Under the pieces are notes generated by a model, which saw nothing but the letters and a program-made list of their open reading frames with translations, was not told the origin of the DNA and did not search any database. From the NCBI GenBank assembly GCA_032718475.1, contig JAUCBJ010008523.1, forward strand, positions 1 through 64,000: DNA of 64,000 bases, in the 5' to 3' direction. The stretch comes from Nemertoderma westbladi. Taxonomy: Eukaryota; Xenacoelomorpha; Nemertodermatida; Nemertodermatidae. Position 1 is the first letter of the stretch, and the number at the start of each line of letters is the position of its first letter. Shown one piece after another: positions 32,301 to 45,965 of this stretch. A program made the position numbers and the translations under genes.

Positions 32301-33276
32301 CAACATTACGAAAATTGTTTGTAGCTGTCCCGGTTGCACGGCATACTGCAACACAGCAGTTGTTCGTGGCTGATACAGAATTTCTCCATTGTTTGTGCGT
32401 ATCACAAAACTACGACTATTGTTTGTGGCTGTCATAACATTCTGACAATTGTTTGCGGCTGTCACAACATTCTGAAATTGTTTGTGACTGTCACGACATT
32501 ACGACAAGTTTTTGTGGCTGTCACAATATTGCGACAATTGTTTGTGGCTGTCACAATATTGAGACAATTTTTTGTGGCTGTCACAACATTACGACAATTG
32601 TTTGTGGCTGTCACAACATTACGACAATTGTTTGTGGCTTTTAATACATTACAAAAATTGTTTGCAGCTGTCACAACATTGCGACAATTGTTTGTGGCTG
32701 TCTCAACATTACGAAAATTGTTTGTAGCTGTCCCGGTTGCACGGCATACTGCAACACAGCAGTTGTTTGTGGCTGATACAGAATTTATCCATTGTTTGTG
32801 CGTATCACAAAACTACGACTATTGTTTGTGGTTGTCATAACATTCTGGCAATTGTTTGCGGCTGTCACAACATTCTGAAATTGTTTGTGACTGTCACAAC
32901 ATTACGACAATTATATGTGGCTGTCATAATATTGCGACAATTGGTTGTGGCTGTCACAATATTGCGACAATTGCTTGTGGCTGTCACAACATTACTACAA
33001 TTGTTTGTGGCGTCACAACATTACGACAATTGTTTGTGTCTGTCACAACATTCGGACAATTGTTTGTGGCTGTCACAACATTACGACAATTGTTTGTGGC
33101 TGTTACAACATTGCGACAATTGTTTGTGGCTGTCACAACATTCGGATAATTGTTTGTGGCAGTCCCAACATTGCGACAAATGTTTGTGGCTGTCACAACA
33201 TTCAGACAATTGTTTGTGGCTGTCACAAAATTACTACAATTGATTGTGGCTGTCACAATATTCGGAGAATTTTGTT
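29343..33276. repeat. 30-bp minisatellite, interval 2
   Basis: The longest interval, about 3.9 kb. It includes early near-exact duplication of a 260-bp segment (29340-29600 and 29608-29870) and four copies of the diverged gttgcacggc module (31254, 31806, 32329, 32731). The stretch 31800-32320 is nearly repeated at 32325-32720. Confidence 0.95.
31251..31330 (+). repeat. Diverged gttgcacggc module within the 30-bp arrays (15 copies)
   Basis: A block of about 75 bp beginning tgtcccggttgcacggc and containing ctgcaacacagcagttg, then ctgatacagaattt. It recurs at 31251, 31803, 32326, 32729, 34531, 34900, 37090, 38070, 38590, 40976, 41379, 43120, 43520, 45140 and 46708. It replaces two to three 30-bp units, has its own inverted repeat (gttgca/tgcaac), and marks higher-order units of the array. 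The first copy and those at 38071 and about 40426 form a distinct subtype (gactgctacactgcag). Confidence 0.8.
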
Positions 33277-33336
33277 AGTGTCCCAACACAGATAGTTTTA
33301 GCTGTGAGATTTTGTGTGTGAAACTACCATGGTAAG

Positions 33337-33366
33337 AGGTTTGCAAGAGTTACTCTTTGCAAACCT
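33337..33366 (+). promoter_or_regulatory. Pre-exon hairpin, copy 3
   Basis: Perfect 10-bp stem aggtttgcaa / ttgcaaacct. The loop has one change (gagttactct), while the stem is unchanged. Confidence 0.55.
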
Positions 33367-33414
33367 GCAAGCATTGTTTATTAACACAATCCAATGTATC
33401 TATATTTTTTCTAG

Positions 33415-33543
33415 TTTAACGAAGAAATTGACGACATAACGGATAATATTCCGTTGATATTGGGTGGCTCTGCTGCTCCTGATAAGCAACCGATCTGCAT
33501 AAGCGATGTTGATCTGCTCGATGACCTCACCGCTGATAAAGAG
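33415..33543 (+). CDS. Candidate cassette exon, copy 3 of 9
   Basis: 129 bp with acceptor ttttttctag and donor gtaaat. The peptide differs from copy 1 by Thr30 to Ile, Leu32 to Val, Glu37 to Asp and Pro38 to Leu. This variant is shared by copies 5, 6 and 7, so those four descend from a common copy. Confidence 0.5.
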
Positions 33544-33610
33544 GTAAATTTACACACTTATATTATTTTGATGATAAATTTAAAAGTTTATTTGAAGAAT
33601 AATTCTAATA

Positions 33611-35397
33611 TTACGGCAATTGTTTGTGGCTGTTACAACATTCCTGCAATTTTTGTGGCTGTCACAATATTACGACAATTGTTTGTAGCTGTCACAATAT
33701 TACGACAATTGTTTGTAGCTGTCACAATATTACGACAATTGTTTGTGGCTGTCGCAACATTACGACAATTGTTTGTGGCTGTCACAACATTGTGACAATT
33801 GATTGTGGCTGTCACAATATTACGACAATTGTTTGTAGCTGTCACAATATTACGACAATTCTTTGTGGCTGTCATTACATTGCGTCAATTGTTTGAGGCT
33901 GTCACAATATTGCTACAATTGTTTGTGGTTGTCACAACATTGCGACAATTCTTTGTGGCTGTCACAACATTGTGACAATTGATTGTGGCTGTCAGAATAT
34001 TGCGACAATTATTTGTGGCTGTCGCAACATTACGACAATTGTTTGTGGCTGTCACAACATTCGGACAATTGTTTGTGGCCATCACAACATTACGACAATT
34101 TTTTGTGGCTGTCACAATATTATGACAATTGTTTGTGGCTCTCACAACATTCGGACAATTGTTTGTGGCCGTCACAACATTACGACAATTGTTTGTGGTT
34201 GTCACAATATTACGACAATTCTTTGTGGCTGTCATTACATTGCGTCAATTGTTTGTGGCTGTCACAATATTGCAACAATTGTTTGTGGCTGTCACATTAT
34301 TGAGACAATTGTTTGTGGCTGTCACAACATTACGACAATTGTTTGTGGCTGTCACAACATTACGACAATTGTTTGTGGCTTTCAAAACATTACGAAAATT
34401 GTTTGTAGCTGTAACAACATTGCGACAATTGTTTGTGGCTGTCTCAACATTACGAAAATTGTTTGTAGATGTCACAACATTGCGACAATTGTTTGTGGCA
34501 GTCTCAACATTACAAAAATTGTTTGTAGCTGTCCCGGTTGCACGGCATATTGCAACACAGCAATTGTTGGTTCTGATACAGAATTTCTCCATTGTTTGTG
34601 CGTATCACAAAACTACGACTATTGTTTGTGGCTGTCATAACATTCTGACAATTGTTTGCGGCTGTCACAACATTCTGAAATTGTTTGTGACTGTCACGAC
34701 ATTACGACAATTTTTTGTGGCTGTCACAATATTGCGACAATTGTTTGTGGCTGTCACAATATTGAGACAATTGTTTGTCGTTGTCACAACATTACGACAA
34801 TTGTTTGTGGCTTTCAAAACATTACGAAAATTGTTTGTAGCTGTCACAACATTTCGACAATTGTTTATGGCTGTCTCAACATTACGAAAATTGTTTGTAG
34901 CTGTCCCGGTTGCACGGCATACTGCAACACAGCAGTTGTTCGTGGCTGATACAGAATTTCTCCATTGTTTGTGCGTATCACAAAACTACGACTATTGTTT
35001 GTGGCTGTCATAACATTCTGGCAATTGTTTGCGGCTGTCACAACATTCTGAAATTGTTTGTGACTGTCACAACATTACGACAATTTTTTGTGGCTGTCAC
35101 AATATTGCGACAATTGCTTGTGGCTGTCACAACATTACTACAATTGTTTGTGGCTGTCACAACATTACGACAATTGTTTGTGGCTATCACAACATTCGGA
35201 CAATTGTTTGTGGCTGTTACAACATTGCGACAATTGTTTGTGGCTGCCACAACATTCGGAAAATTGTTTGTGGCAGTCCCAACATTGCGACAAATGTTTG
35301 TGGCTGTCACAACATTCAGACAATTGTTTGTGGCTGTCACAAAATTACTACAATTGATTGTGGCTGTCACAATATTCGGAAAATTTTGTTAGTGTCC
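33611..35397. repeat. 30-bp minisatellite, interval 3
   Basis: About 1.8 kb of the same unit, with gttgcacggc modules at 34532 and 34901. The end (from about 34975) is nearly identical to the ends of intervals 7 and 8. Confidence 0.95.
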
Positions 35398-35450
35398 CAA
35401 CACAGTTAGTTTTAGCTCTGAGATTTTGTGTGTGAAACTACCATGGTAAG

Positions 35451-35480
35451 AGGTTTGCAAGAGTTACTTTTTGCAAACCT
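35451..35480 (+). promoter_or_regulatory. Pre-exon hairpin, copy 4
   Basis: Perfect 10-bp stem with loop gagttacttt, 48 nt upstream of the exon-like block. Confidence 0.55.
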
Positions 35481-35528
35481 GCAAGCATTGTTTATTAACA
35501 CAATCCAATGTATCTATATTTTTTCTAG

Positions 35529-35657
35529 TTTAACGAAGAAATTGACGACATAACGGATAATATTCCGTTGATATTGGGTGGCTCTGCTGCTCCTGAAAAG
35601 CAACCGATCTGCACAAGCGATCTTGATCTGCTCGATGAACCCACCGCTGATAAAGAG
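35529..35657 (+). CDS. Candidate cassette exon, copy 4 of 9
   Basis: 129 bp with intact acceptor and donor. It has the copy 1 peptide apart from Asp23 to Glu, and the Lys42 codon is aaa (synonymous). The frame stays open across the donor into the minisatellite (about 130 codons). Confidence 0.5.
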
Positions 35658-35724
35658 GTAAATTTACACACTTATATTATTTTGATGATAAATTTAAAAG
35701 TTTATTTGAAGATTAATTCTAATA

Positions 35725-38700
35725 TTACGGCAATTGTTTGTGGCTGTTACAACATTTGGACAATTGTTTGTGGCCGTCACAACATTGTGACAATTGATTG
35801 TGGCTGTCACAATATTACGACAATTGTTTGTAGCTGTAACAATGTTACGACAATTGTTTGTGGCTGTCGCAACATTACGACAATGGTTTGTGGCTGTCAC
35901 AACATTGTGACAATTGATTGTGGCTGTCACAATATTACGACAATTGTTTGTGGCTGTCACAACATTGTGACAATTGATTGTGGCTGTCACAATATTACGA
36001 CAATTGTTTGTAGCTGTCACAATATTACGACAATTCTTTGTGGCTGTCATTACATGGCGTCAATTGTTTGAGGCTGTCACAATATTGCTACAATTGTTTG
36101 TGGTTGTCACAACATTGCGACAATTGTTTGTGGCTGTCACAACATTGCGACAATTGTTTGTAGCTGTCACAACATTACGAAAATTATTTGTAGTTGTCAC
36201 TACATTACGACAATTGTTTGTAGCTGTCACAACATTCGAATACAATTGTTTGTTGCTGTCACAACATTTGTACGATCGATTGTTTGAGGCTGTCACAACA
36301 TTACGACAATTGTTTGTAGCTGTCACAACATTCGTAAAATTGTTTGTGGCTGTCACAACATTACGACAATAATTGTTTGTGACTGTCACAACATTACGAC
36401 AATAATTCTTTGTGGCTGTCACAACATTACGACAATAATTGTTTGTGGCTGTCACAACATTACGACAATAATTGTTTGTGGCTGTCACAACATTACTACA
36501 ATTGTTTGTAGCTGTCACAAGATTGCAATAATTGTTTTTTGCTTTCACAACATTACGACAATAGTTGTTTGTGGCTGTCACAAAATTACTACAATTGTTT
36601 GTGGCTGTCACAAAATTACTACAATTGTTTATGGCTGTCACAACATTGCGACAATTGTTTGTAGCTGTCACAACATTACGAAAATTATTTGTAGTTGTCA
36701 CTACATTACGACAATTGTTTGTAGCTGTCACAACATTCGAATACAATTGTTTGTTGCTGTCACAACATTTGTACGATCGATTGTTTGAGGCTGTCATAAC
36801 ATTACGACAATTGTTTGTAGCTGTCACAACATTCGTACAATTGTTTGTGACTGTCACGACATTACGACAAGTTTTTGTGGCTGTCACAATATTGCGACAA
36901 TTGTTTGTGGCTGTCACAATATTGAGACAATTTTTTGTGGCTGTCACAACATTACGACAATTGTTTGTGGCTGTCACAACATTACGACAATTGTTTGTGG
37001 CTTTTAATACATTACAAAAATTGTTTGCAGCTGTCACAACATTGCGACAATTGTTTGTGGCTGTCTCAACATTACGAAAATTGTTTGTAGCTGTCCCGGT
37101 TGCACGGCATACTGCAACACAGCAGTTGTTTGTGGCTGATACAGAATTTATCCATTGTTTGTGCGTATCACAAAACTACGACTATTGTTTGTGGTTGTCA
37201 TAACATTCTGGCAATTGTTTGCGGCTGTCACAACATTCTGAAATTGTTTGTGACTGTCACAACATTACGACAATTATATGTGGCTGTCATAATATTGCGA
37301 CAATTGGTTGTGGCTCTCACAATATTGCGACAATTGCTTGTGGCTGTCACAACATTACTACAATTGTTTGTGGCTGTCACAACATTACGACAATTGTTTG
37401 TGTCTGTCACAACATTCGTACAATTGTTTGTGGCTGTCACAACATTACGACAATAATTGTTTGTGACTGTCACAACATTACGACAATAATTCTTTGTGGC
37501 TGTCACAACATTCCGACAATTGTTTGCGGCTGTTACAATATTACGACAATTGTGTGTGGCTGTCACAACGTTAAGAAAATTGTTTTCTGCAGTCACAATA
37601 TTCCGACAATTGTTTGCGGCTGTCACAATATTACGACAATTGTTTGTGGCTGTCAAAACATTACGACAATTGTTTGTGGCTGTCAAAACCGAGCGATAAT
37701 TGTTTGTGGCTGTCACAACCTTGCGACAATTGTTTGTGGCTGTCACAGCATTGCGACAATTTTTTGTGGCTATCACAACATTTCGACCATTGTTTGCGGC
37801 TGTCACAATATTACGACAATTGTTTGTGGCTGTCACAACATTACGACAATTATTTGTGGCTGTTACAACCTTGCGATAATTGTTTGTGGCTGTCACAACA
37901 TTGCGACAATTTGTTGTGGCTGTCACAACATTTCGACAATTTTTTGTAGCTGTCACAACATTCCGGCAATTGTACGCGGCTGTCACAACATTACGACAAT
38001 TGTTTGTAGCTGTCACAATACTGCGACAATTGTTTGTGGCTGTCTTAACATTCCGACAATTGTTTGTAGTTGTCCCGGTTGCACAGCAGACTGCTACACT
38101 GCAGTTGTTTGTGGCTGATGCAGAATTCCTCCATTGTTTGTGCGTATCACAAAACTACAACATTTGTTTGTGGCTGTCACAACATTCCGGCATTTGTTTG
38201 CAACTGTTACAACATTCTGAAATTTTTTGGGACTGTCACAACATTACGACAATTTTTGTGGCTGTCACAATATTGCTACAATTGTTTGTAGCTGTCACAA
38301 CATTGCGACAATTGTTTGCGGCTGTCACAACATTCTGAAATTGTTTGTGACTGTCACGACATTACGACAAGTTTTTGTGGCTGTCACAATATTGCGACAA
38401 TTGTTTGTGGCTGTCACAATATTGAGACAATTTTTTGTGGCTGTCACAACATTACGACAATTGTTTGTGGCTGTCACAACATTACGACAATTGTTTGTGG
38501 CTTTTAATACATTACAAAAATTGTTTGCAGCTGTCACAACATTGCGACAATTGTTTGTGGCTGTCTCAACATTACGAAAATTGTTTGTAGCTGTCCCGGT
38601 TGCACGGCATACTGCAACACAGCAGTTGTTTGTGGCTGATACAGAATTTATCCATTGTTTGTGCGTATCACAAAACTACGACTATTGTTTGTGGTTGTCA

Positions 38701-39147
38701 TAACATTCTGGCAATTGTTTGCGGCTGTCACAACATTCTGAAATTGTTTGTGACTGTCACAACATTACGACAATTATATGTGGCTGTCATAATATTGCGA
38801 CAATTGGTTGTGGCTCTCACAATATTGCGACAATTGCTTGTGGCTGTCACAACATTACTACAATTGTTTGTGGCTGTCACAACATTACGACAATTGTTTG
38901 TGTCTGTCACAACATTCGGACAATTGTTTGTGGCTGTCACAACATTACGACAATTGTTTGTGGCTGTTACAACATTGCGACAATTGTTTGTGGCTGTCAC
39001 AACATTCGGATAATTGTTTGTGGCAGTCCCAACATTGCGACAAATGTTTGTGGCTGTCACAACATTCAGACAATTGTTTGTGGCTGTCACAAAATTACTA
39101 CAATTGATTGTGGCTGTCACAATATTCGGAGAATTTTGTTAGTGTCC
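35725..39147. repeat. 30-bp minisatellite, interval 4
   Basis: About 3.4 kb, a mosaic of segments found in other intervals. It includes 33-bp variants (36370-36560, 37445-37500) like those of interval 1, an expanded cattcgaatacaattg variant (36235 and 36735), and gttgcacggc modules at 37091, 38071 and 38591. Confidence 0.95.
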
Positions 39148-39200
39148 CAACACAGTTAGTTTTAGCTGTGAGATTTTGTGTGTGAAACTACCATGGTAAG

Positions 39201-39230
39201 AGGTTTGCAAGAGTTACTCTTTGCAAACCT
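39201..39230 (+). promoter_or_regulatory. Pre-exon hairpin, copy 5
   Basis: Perfect 10-bp stem with loop gagttactct, 48 nt upstream of the exon-like block. Confidence 0.55.
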
Positions 39231-39278
39231 GCAAGCATTGTTTATTAACACAATCCAATGTATCTATATTTTTTCTAG

Positions 39279-39407
39279 TTTAACGAAGAAATTGACGACA
39301 TAACGGATAATATTCCGTTGATATTGGGTGGCTCTGCTGCTCCTGATAAGCAACCGATCTGCATAAGCGATGTTGATCTGCTCGATGACCTCACCGCTGA
39401 TAAAGAG
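39279..39407 (+). CDS. Candidate cassette exon, copy 5 of 9
   Basis: 129 bp, identical in peptide to copy 3 (Ile30, Val32, Asp37, Leu38), with intact splice borders. The open frame across the donor continues for more than 200 codons into minisatellite. Confidence 0.5.
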
Positions 39408-39477
39408 GTAAATTTACACACTTATATTATTTTGATGATAAATTTAAAAGTTTATTTGAAGAATAATTCTAATATTA

Positions 39478-41935
39478 CGGCAATTGTTTGTGGCTGTTAC
39501 AACATTCCTGCAATTTTTGTGGCTGTCACAATATTACGACAATTGTTTGTAGCTGTCACAATATTACGACAATTGTTTGTGGCTGTCACAAAATTACTAC
39601 AATTGTTTGTGGCTGTCGCAAAATTACAACAATTGTTTGTGGCTGTCACAACATTCGGACAATTGTTTGTGGTCGTCACAACATTACGACAATTGTTTGT
39701 GGTTGTCACAACATTACGACAATTTTTTGCGGCTGTCACAACAATCCGGCAATTGTTTGCGGCTCTCACAACATTCCGTAAATTGTTTGTAGCTATCACA
39801 ACAATACGACTATTATTTGTGGCTGTCACACCATTACGACAATTGTTTGTGGCTGTCACAACATTCCGACAATTGTTTGCGGCTGTTACAATATTACGAC
39901 AATTGTGTGTGGCTGTCACAACGTTAAGAAAATTGTTTTCTGCAGTCACAATATTCCGACAATTGTTTGCGGCTGTCACAATATTACGACAATTGTTTGT
40001 GGCTGTCAAAACATTACGACAATTGTTTGTGGCTGTCAAAACCGAGCGATAATTGTTTGTGGCTGTCACAACCTTGCGACAATTGTTTGTGGCTGTCACA
40101 GCATTGCGACAATTTTTTGTGGCTATCACAACATTTCGACCATTGTTTGCGGCTGTCACAATATTACGACAATTGTTTGTGGCTGTCACAACATTACGAC
40201 AATTATTTGTGGCTGTCACAACCTTGCGATAATTGTTTGTGGCTGTCACAACATTGCGACAATTTGTTGTGGCTGTCACAACATTTCGACAATTTTTTGT
40301 AGCTGTCACAACATTCCGGCAATTGTACGCGGCTGTCACAACATTACGACAATTGTTTGTAGCTGTCACAATACTGCGACAATTGTTTGTGGCTGTCTTA
40401 ACATTCCGACAATTGTTTGTAGTTGTCCCGGTTGCACAGCAGACTGCTACACTGCAGTTGTTTGTGGCTGATGCAGAATTCCTCCATTGTTTGTGCGTAT
40501 CACAAAACTACAACATTTGTTTGTGGCTGTCACAACATTCCGGCATTTGTTTGCAACTGTTACAACATTCTGAAATTTTTTGGGACTGTCACAACATTAC
40601 GACAATTTTTGTGGCTGTCACAATATTGCTACAATTGTTTGTGACTGTCACAATATTGCGACAATTGTTTGTGACTGTCACACCATTACGACAATTTTTT
40701 GTGGCTGTCAAAATATTGCGACAATTGTTTGTGGCTGTCACAATATTGAGACAATTGCTTGTGGCTGTCACAACATTACGACAATTGTTTGTGGCAGTCA
40801 CAACATTACGACAATTGTTTGTGGCTTTCAAAACATTTCGAAAATTGTTTGTAGCTGTCACAACATTGCGACAATTGTTTGTGGCTGTCTCAAAATTACG
40901 AAAATTGTTTGTAGCTGTCACAACATTGCGACAATTGTTTGTGGCTGTCTCAACATTACGAAAATTGTTTGTAGCTGTCCCGGTTGCACGGCATACTGCA
41001 ACACAGCAGTTGTTCGTGGCTGATACAGAATTTCTCCATTGTTTGTGCGTATCACAAAACTACGACTATTGTTTGTGGCTGTCATAACATTCTGACAATT
41101 GTTTGCGGCTGTCACAACATTCTGAAATTGTTTGTGACTGTCACGACATTACGACAAGTTTTTGTGGCTGTCACAATATTGCGACAATTGTTTGTGGCTG
41201 TCACAATATTCAGACAATTTTTTGTGGCTGTCACAACATTACGACAATTGTTTGTGGCTGTCACAACATTACGACAATTGTTTGTGGCTTTTAATACATT
41301 ACAAAAATTGTTTGCAGCTGTCACAACATTGCGACAATTGTTTGTGGCTGTCTCAACATTACGAAAATTGTTTGTAGCTGTCCCGGTTGCACGGCATACT
41401 GCAACACAGCAGTTGTTTGTGGCTGATACAGAATTTATCCATTGTTTGTGCGTATCACAAAACTACGACTATTGTTTGTGGTTGTCATAACATTCTGGCA
41501 ATTGTTTGCGGCTGTCACAACATTCTGAAATTGTTTGTGACTGTCACAACATTACGACAATTATATGTGGCTGTCATAATATTGCGACAATTGGTTGTGG
41601 CTCTCACAATATTGCGACAATTGCTTGTGGCTGTCACAACATTACTACAATTGTTTGTGGCTGTCACAACATTACGACAATTGTTTGTGTCTGTCACAAC
41701 ATTCGGACAATTGTTTGTGGCTGTCACAACATTACGACAATTGTTTGTGGCTGTTACAACATTGCGACAATTGTTTGTGGCTGTCACAACATTCGGATAA
41801 TTGTTTGTGGCAGTCCCAACATTGCGACAAATGTTTGTGGCTGTCACAACATTCAGACAATTGTTTGTGGCTGTCACAAAATTACTACAATTGATTGTGG
41901 CTGTCACAATATTCGGAGAATTTTGTTAGTGTCCC
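39478..41935. repeat. 30-bp minisatellite, interval 5
   Basis: About 2.5 kb. Much of it (from about 39585) repeats segments of interval 2 and interval 4. Modules at 40979 and 41381. Confidence 0.95.
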
Positions 41936-41997
41936 AACACAGTTAGTTTTAGCTGTGAGATTTTGTGTGTGAAACTACCATGGTAAGAGGTTTGCAA

Positions 41998-42027
41998 GAG
42001 TTACTCTTTGCAAACCTGCAAGCATTG
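41998..42027 (+). promoter_or_regulatory. Pre-exon hairpin, copy 6
   Basis: Perfect 10-bp stem with loop gagttactct, 48 nt upstream of the acceptor-bounded block. Confidence 0.55.
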
Positions 42028-42065
42028 TTTATTAACACAATCCAATGTATCTATATTTTTTCTAG

Positions 42066-42194
42066 TTTAACGAAGAAATTGACGACATAACGGATAATAT
42101 TCCGTTGATATTGGGTGGCTCTGCTGCTCCTGATAAGCAACCGATCTGCATAAGCGATGTTGATCTGCTCGATGACCTCACCGCTGATAAAGAG
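42066..42194 (+). CDS. Candidate cassette exon, copy 6 of 9
   Basis: 129 bp with the same peptide as copies 3, 5 and 7 and intact acceptor and donor. The intron start differs by one base from copy 5 (gaacaataattc). Confidence 0.5.
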
Positions 42195-42261
42195 GTAAAT
42201 TTACACACTTATATTATTTTGATGATAAATTTAAAAGTTTATTTGAACAATAATTCTAATA

Positions 42262-43957
42262 TTACGGCAATTGTTTGTGGCTGTTACAACATTCCTGCAA
42301 TTTTTGTGGCTGTCACAATATTACGACAATTGTTTGTGGCTGTCACAACATTGTGACAATTGATTGTGGCTGTCACAATATTACGACAATTGTTTGTAGC
42401 TGTCACAATATTACGACAATTCTTTGTGGCTGTCATTACATTGCGTCAATTGTTTGAGGCTGTCACAATATTGCTACAATTGTTTGTGGTTGTCACAACA
42501 TTGCGACAATTCTTTGTGGCTGTCACAACATTGTGACAATTGATTGTGGCTGTCAGAATATTGCGACAATTATTTGTGGCTGTCGCAACATTACGACAAT
42601 TGTTTGTGGCTGTCACAACATTCGGACAATTGTTTGTGGCCATCACAACATTACGACAATTTTTTGTGGCTGTCACAATATTATGACAATTGTTTGTGAC
42701 TGTCGTAACATTACGACAATTGTTTGTGGCTCTCACAACATTCGGACAATTGTTTGTGGCCGTCACAACATTACGACAATTGTTTGTGGTTGTCACAATA
42801 TTACGACAATTCTTTGTGGCAGTCATTACATTGCGTCAATTGTTTGTGGTTGTCACAATATTGCAACAATTGTTTGTGGCTGTCACATTATTGAGACAAT
42901 TGTTTGTGGCTGTCACAACATTACGACAATTGTTTGTGGCAGTCACAACATTACGACAATTGTTTGTGGCTTTCAAAACATTTCGAAAATTGTTTGTAGC
43001 TGTCACAACATTGCGACAATTGTTTGTGGCTGTCTCAACATTACGAAAATTGTTTGTAGCTGTCACAACATTGCGACAATTGTTTGTGGCTGTCTCAACA
43101 TTACGAAAATTGTTTGTAGCTGTCCCGGTTGCACGGCATACTGCAACACAGCAGTTGTTCGTGGCTGATACAGAATTTTTCCATTGTTTGTGCGTATCAC
43201 AAAACTATACTATTGTTTGTGGCTGTCATAACATTCTGACAATTGTTTGCGGCTGTCACAACATTCTGAAATTGTTTGTGACTGTCACGACATTACGACA
43301 AGTTTTTGTGGCTGTCACAATATTGCGACAATTGTTTGTGGCTGTCACAATATTGAGACAATTTTTTGTGACTGTCACAACATTACGACAATTGTTTGTG
43401 GCTGTCACAACATTACGACAATTGTTTGTGGCTTTTAAACATTACAAAAATTGTTTGCAGCTGTCACAACATTGCGACAATTGTTTGTGGCTGTCTCAAC
43501 ATTACGAAAATTGTTTGTAGCTGTCCCGGTTGCACGGCATACTGCAACACAGCAGTTGTTTGTGGCTGATACAGAATTTATCCATTGTTTGTGCGTATCA
43601 TAAAACTACGACTATTGTTTGTGGTTGTCATAACATTCTGGCAATTGTTTGCGGCTGTCACAACATTCTGAAATTGTTTGTGACTGTCACAACATTACGA
43701 CAATTATATGTGGCTGTCATAATATTGCGACAATTGGTTGTGGCTGTCACAATATTGCGACAATTGTTTGTGGCTGTTACAACATTGCGACAATTGTTTG
43801 TGGCTGTCACAACATTCGGATAATTGTTTGTGGCAGTCCCAACATTGCGACAAATGTTTGTGGCTGTCACAACATTCAGACAATTGTTTGTGGCTGTCAC
43901 AAAATTACTACAATTTATTGTGGCTGTCACAATATTCGGAAAATTTTGTTAGTGTCC
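42262..43957. repeat. 30-bp minisatellite, interval 6
   Basis: About 1.7 kb with modules at 43121 and 43521. One unit near 43432 has lost a base (cttttaaacatt), breaking the plus-strand frame that runs through in sister segments. Confidence 0.95.
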
Positions 43958-44010
43958 CAACACAGTTAGTTTTAGCTGTGAGATTTTGTGTGTGAAACTA
44001 CCATGGTAAG

Positions 44011-44040
44011 AGGTTTGCAAGAGTTACTCTTTGCAAACCT
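44011..44040 (+). promoter_or_regulatory. Pre-exon hairpin, copy 7
   Basis: Perfect 10-bp stem with loop gagttactct. Confidence 0.55.
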
Positions 44041-44088
44041 GCAAGCATTGTTTATTAACACAATCCAATGTATCTATATTTTTTCTAG

Positions 44089-44217
44089 TTTAACGAAGAA
44101 ATTGACGACATAACGGATAATATTCCGTTGATATTGGGTGGCTCTGCTGCTCCTGATAAGCAACCGATCTGCATAAGCGATGTTGATCTGCTCGATGACC
44201 TCACCGCTGATAAAGAG
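44089..44217 (+). CDS. Candidate cassette exon, copy 7 of 9
   Basis: 129 bp with the same peptide as copies 3, 5 and 6. Acceptor and donor are intact. Confidence 0.5.
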
Positions 44218-44284
44218 GTAAATTTACACACTTATATTATTTTGATGATAAATTTAAAAGTTTATTTGAAGAATAATTCTAATA

Positions 44285-45637
44285 TTACGGCAATTGTTTG
44301 TGGCTGTTACAACATTCCTGCAATTTTTGTGGCTGTCACAATATTACGACAATTGTTTGTAGCTGTCACAATATTACGACAATTGTTTGTAGCTGTCACA
44401 ATATTACGACAATTGTTTGTGGCTGTCGCAACATTACGACAATTGTTTGTGGCTGTCACAACATTGTGACAATTGATTGTGGCTGTCACAATATTACGAC
44501 AATTGTTTGTAGCTGTCACAATATTACGACAATTCTTTGTGGCTGTCATTACATTGCGTCAATTGTTTGAGGCTGTCACAATATTGTTACAATTGTTTGT
44601 GGTTGTCACAACATTGCGACAATTGTTTGTGGCTGTCACAACATTGTGACAATTGATTGTGGCTGTCGCAACATTACGACAATTGTTTGTGGCTGTCACA
44701 ACATTCGGACAATTGTTTGTGGCCATCACAACATTACGACAATTTTTTGTGGCTGTCACAATATTATGACAATTGTTTGTGACTGTCGTAACATTACGAC
44801 AATTGTTTGTGGCTCTCACAACATTCGGACAATTGTTTGTGGCCGTCACAACATTACGACAATTGTTTGTGGTTGTCACAATATTACGACAATTCTTTGT
44901 GGCTGTCATTACATTGCGTCAATTGTTTGTGGCTGTCACAATATTGCAACAATTGTTTGTGGCTGTCACATTATTGAAACAATTGTTTGTGGCTGTCACA
45001 ACATTACGACAATTGTTTGTGGCTGTCACAACATTACGACAATTGTTTGTGGCTTTCAAAACATTACGAAAATTGTTTGTAGCTGTCACAACATTGCGAC
45101 AATTGTTTGTGGCAGTCTCAACATTACAAAAATTGTTTGTAGCTGTCCCGGTTGCACGGCATACTGCAACACAGCAGTTGTTGGTTCTGATACAGAATTT
45201 CTCCATTGTTTGTGCGTATCACAAAACTACGACTATTGTTTGTGGCTGTCATAACATTCTGGCAATTGTTTGCGGCTATCACAACATTCTGAAATTGTTT
45301 GTGACTGTCACAACATTACGACAATTTTTTGTGGCTGTCACAATATTGCGACAATTGCTTGTGGCTGTCACAACATTACTACAATTGTTTGTGGCTGTCA
45401 CAACATTACGACAATTGTTTGTGGCTATCACAACATTCGGACAATTGTTTGTGGCTGTTACAACATTGCGACAATTGTTTGTGGCTGCCACAACATTCGG
45501 AAAATTGTTTGTGGCAGTCCCAACATTGCGACAAATGTTTGTGGCTGTCACAACATTCAGACAATTGTTTGTGGCTGTCACAAAATTACTACAATTGATT
45601 GTGGCTGTCACAATATTCGGAAAATTTTGTTAGTGTC
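44285..45637. repeat. 30-bp minisatellite, interval 7
   Basis: About 1.35 kb with one gttgcacggc module at 45141. Its first half is close to the first part of interval 3. Confidence 0.95.
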
Positions 45638-45691
45638 CCAACACAGTTAGTTTTAGCTGTGAGATTTTGTGTGTGAAACTACCATGGTAAG

Positions 45692-45721
45692 AGGTTTGCA
45701 AGAGTTACTTTTTGCAAACCT
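45692..45721 (+). promoter_or_regulatory. Pre-exon hairpin, copy 8
   Basis: Perfect 10-bp stem with loop gagttacttt. Confidence 0.55.
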
Positions 45722-45769
45722 GCAAGCATTGTTTATTAACACAATCCAATGTATCTATATTTTTTCTAG

Positions 45770-45898
45770 TTTAACGAAGAAATTGACGACATAACGGATA
45801 ATATTCCGTTGATATTGGGTGGCTCTGCTGCTCCTGAAAAGCAACCGATCTGCATAAGCGATGTTGATCTGCTCGATGAACCCACCGCTGATAAAGCG
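45770..45898 (+). CDS. Candidate cassette exon, copy 8 of 9
   Basis: 129 bp with intact borders. It is a hybrid of the two peptide types: Glu23 as in copy 4, Ile30 and Val32 as in copy 3, Glu37-Pro38 as in copy 1, and a unique last residue (Glu43 to Ala, gcg). The mixture suggests gene conversion or unequal exchange between copies. Confidence 0.5.
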
Positions 45899-45965
45899 GT
45901 AAATTTACACACTTATATTATTTTGATGATAAATTTAAAAGTTTATTTGAAGATTAATTCTAATA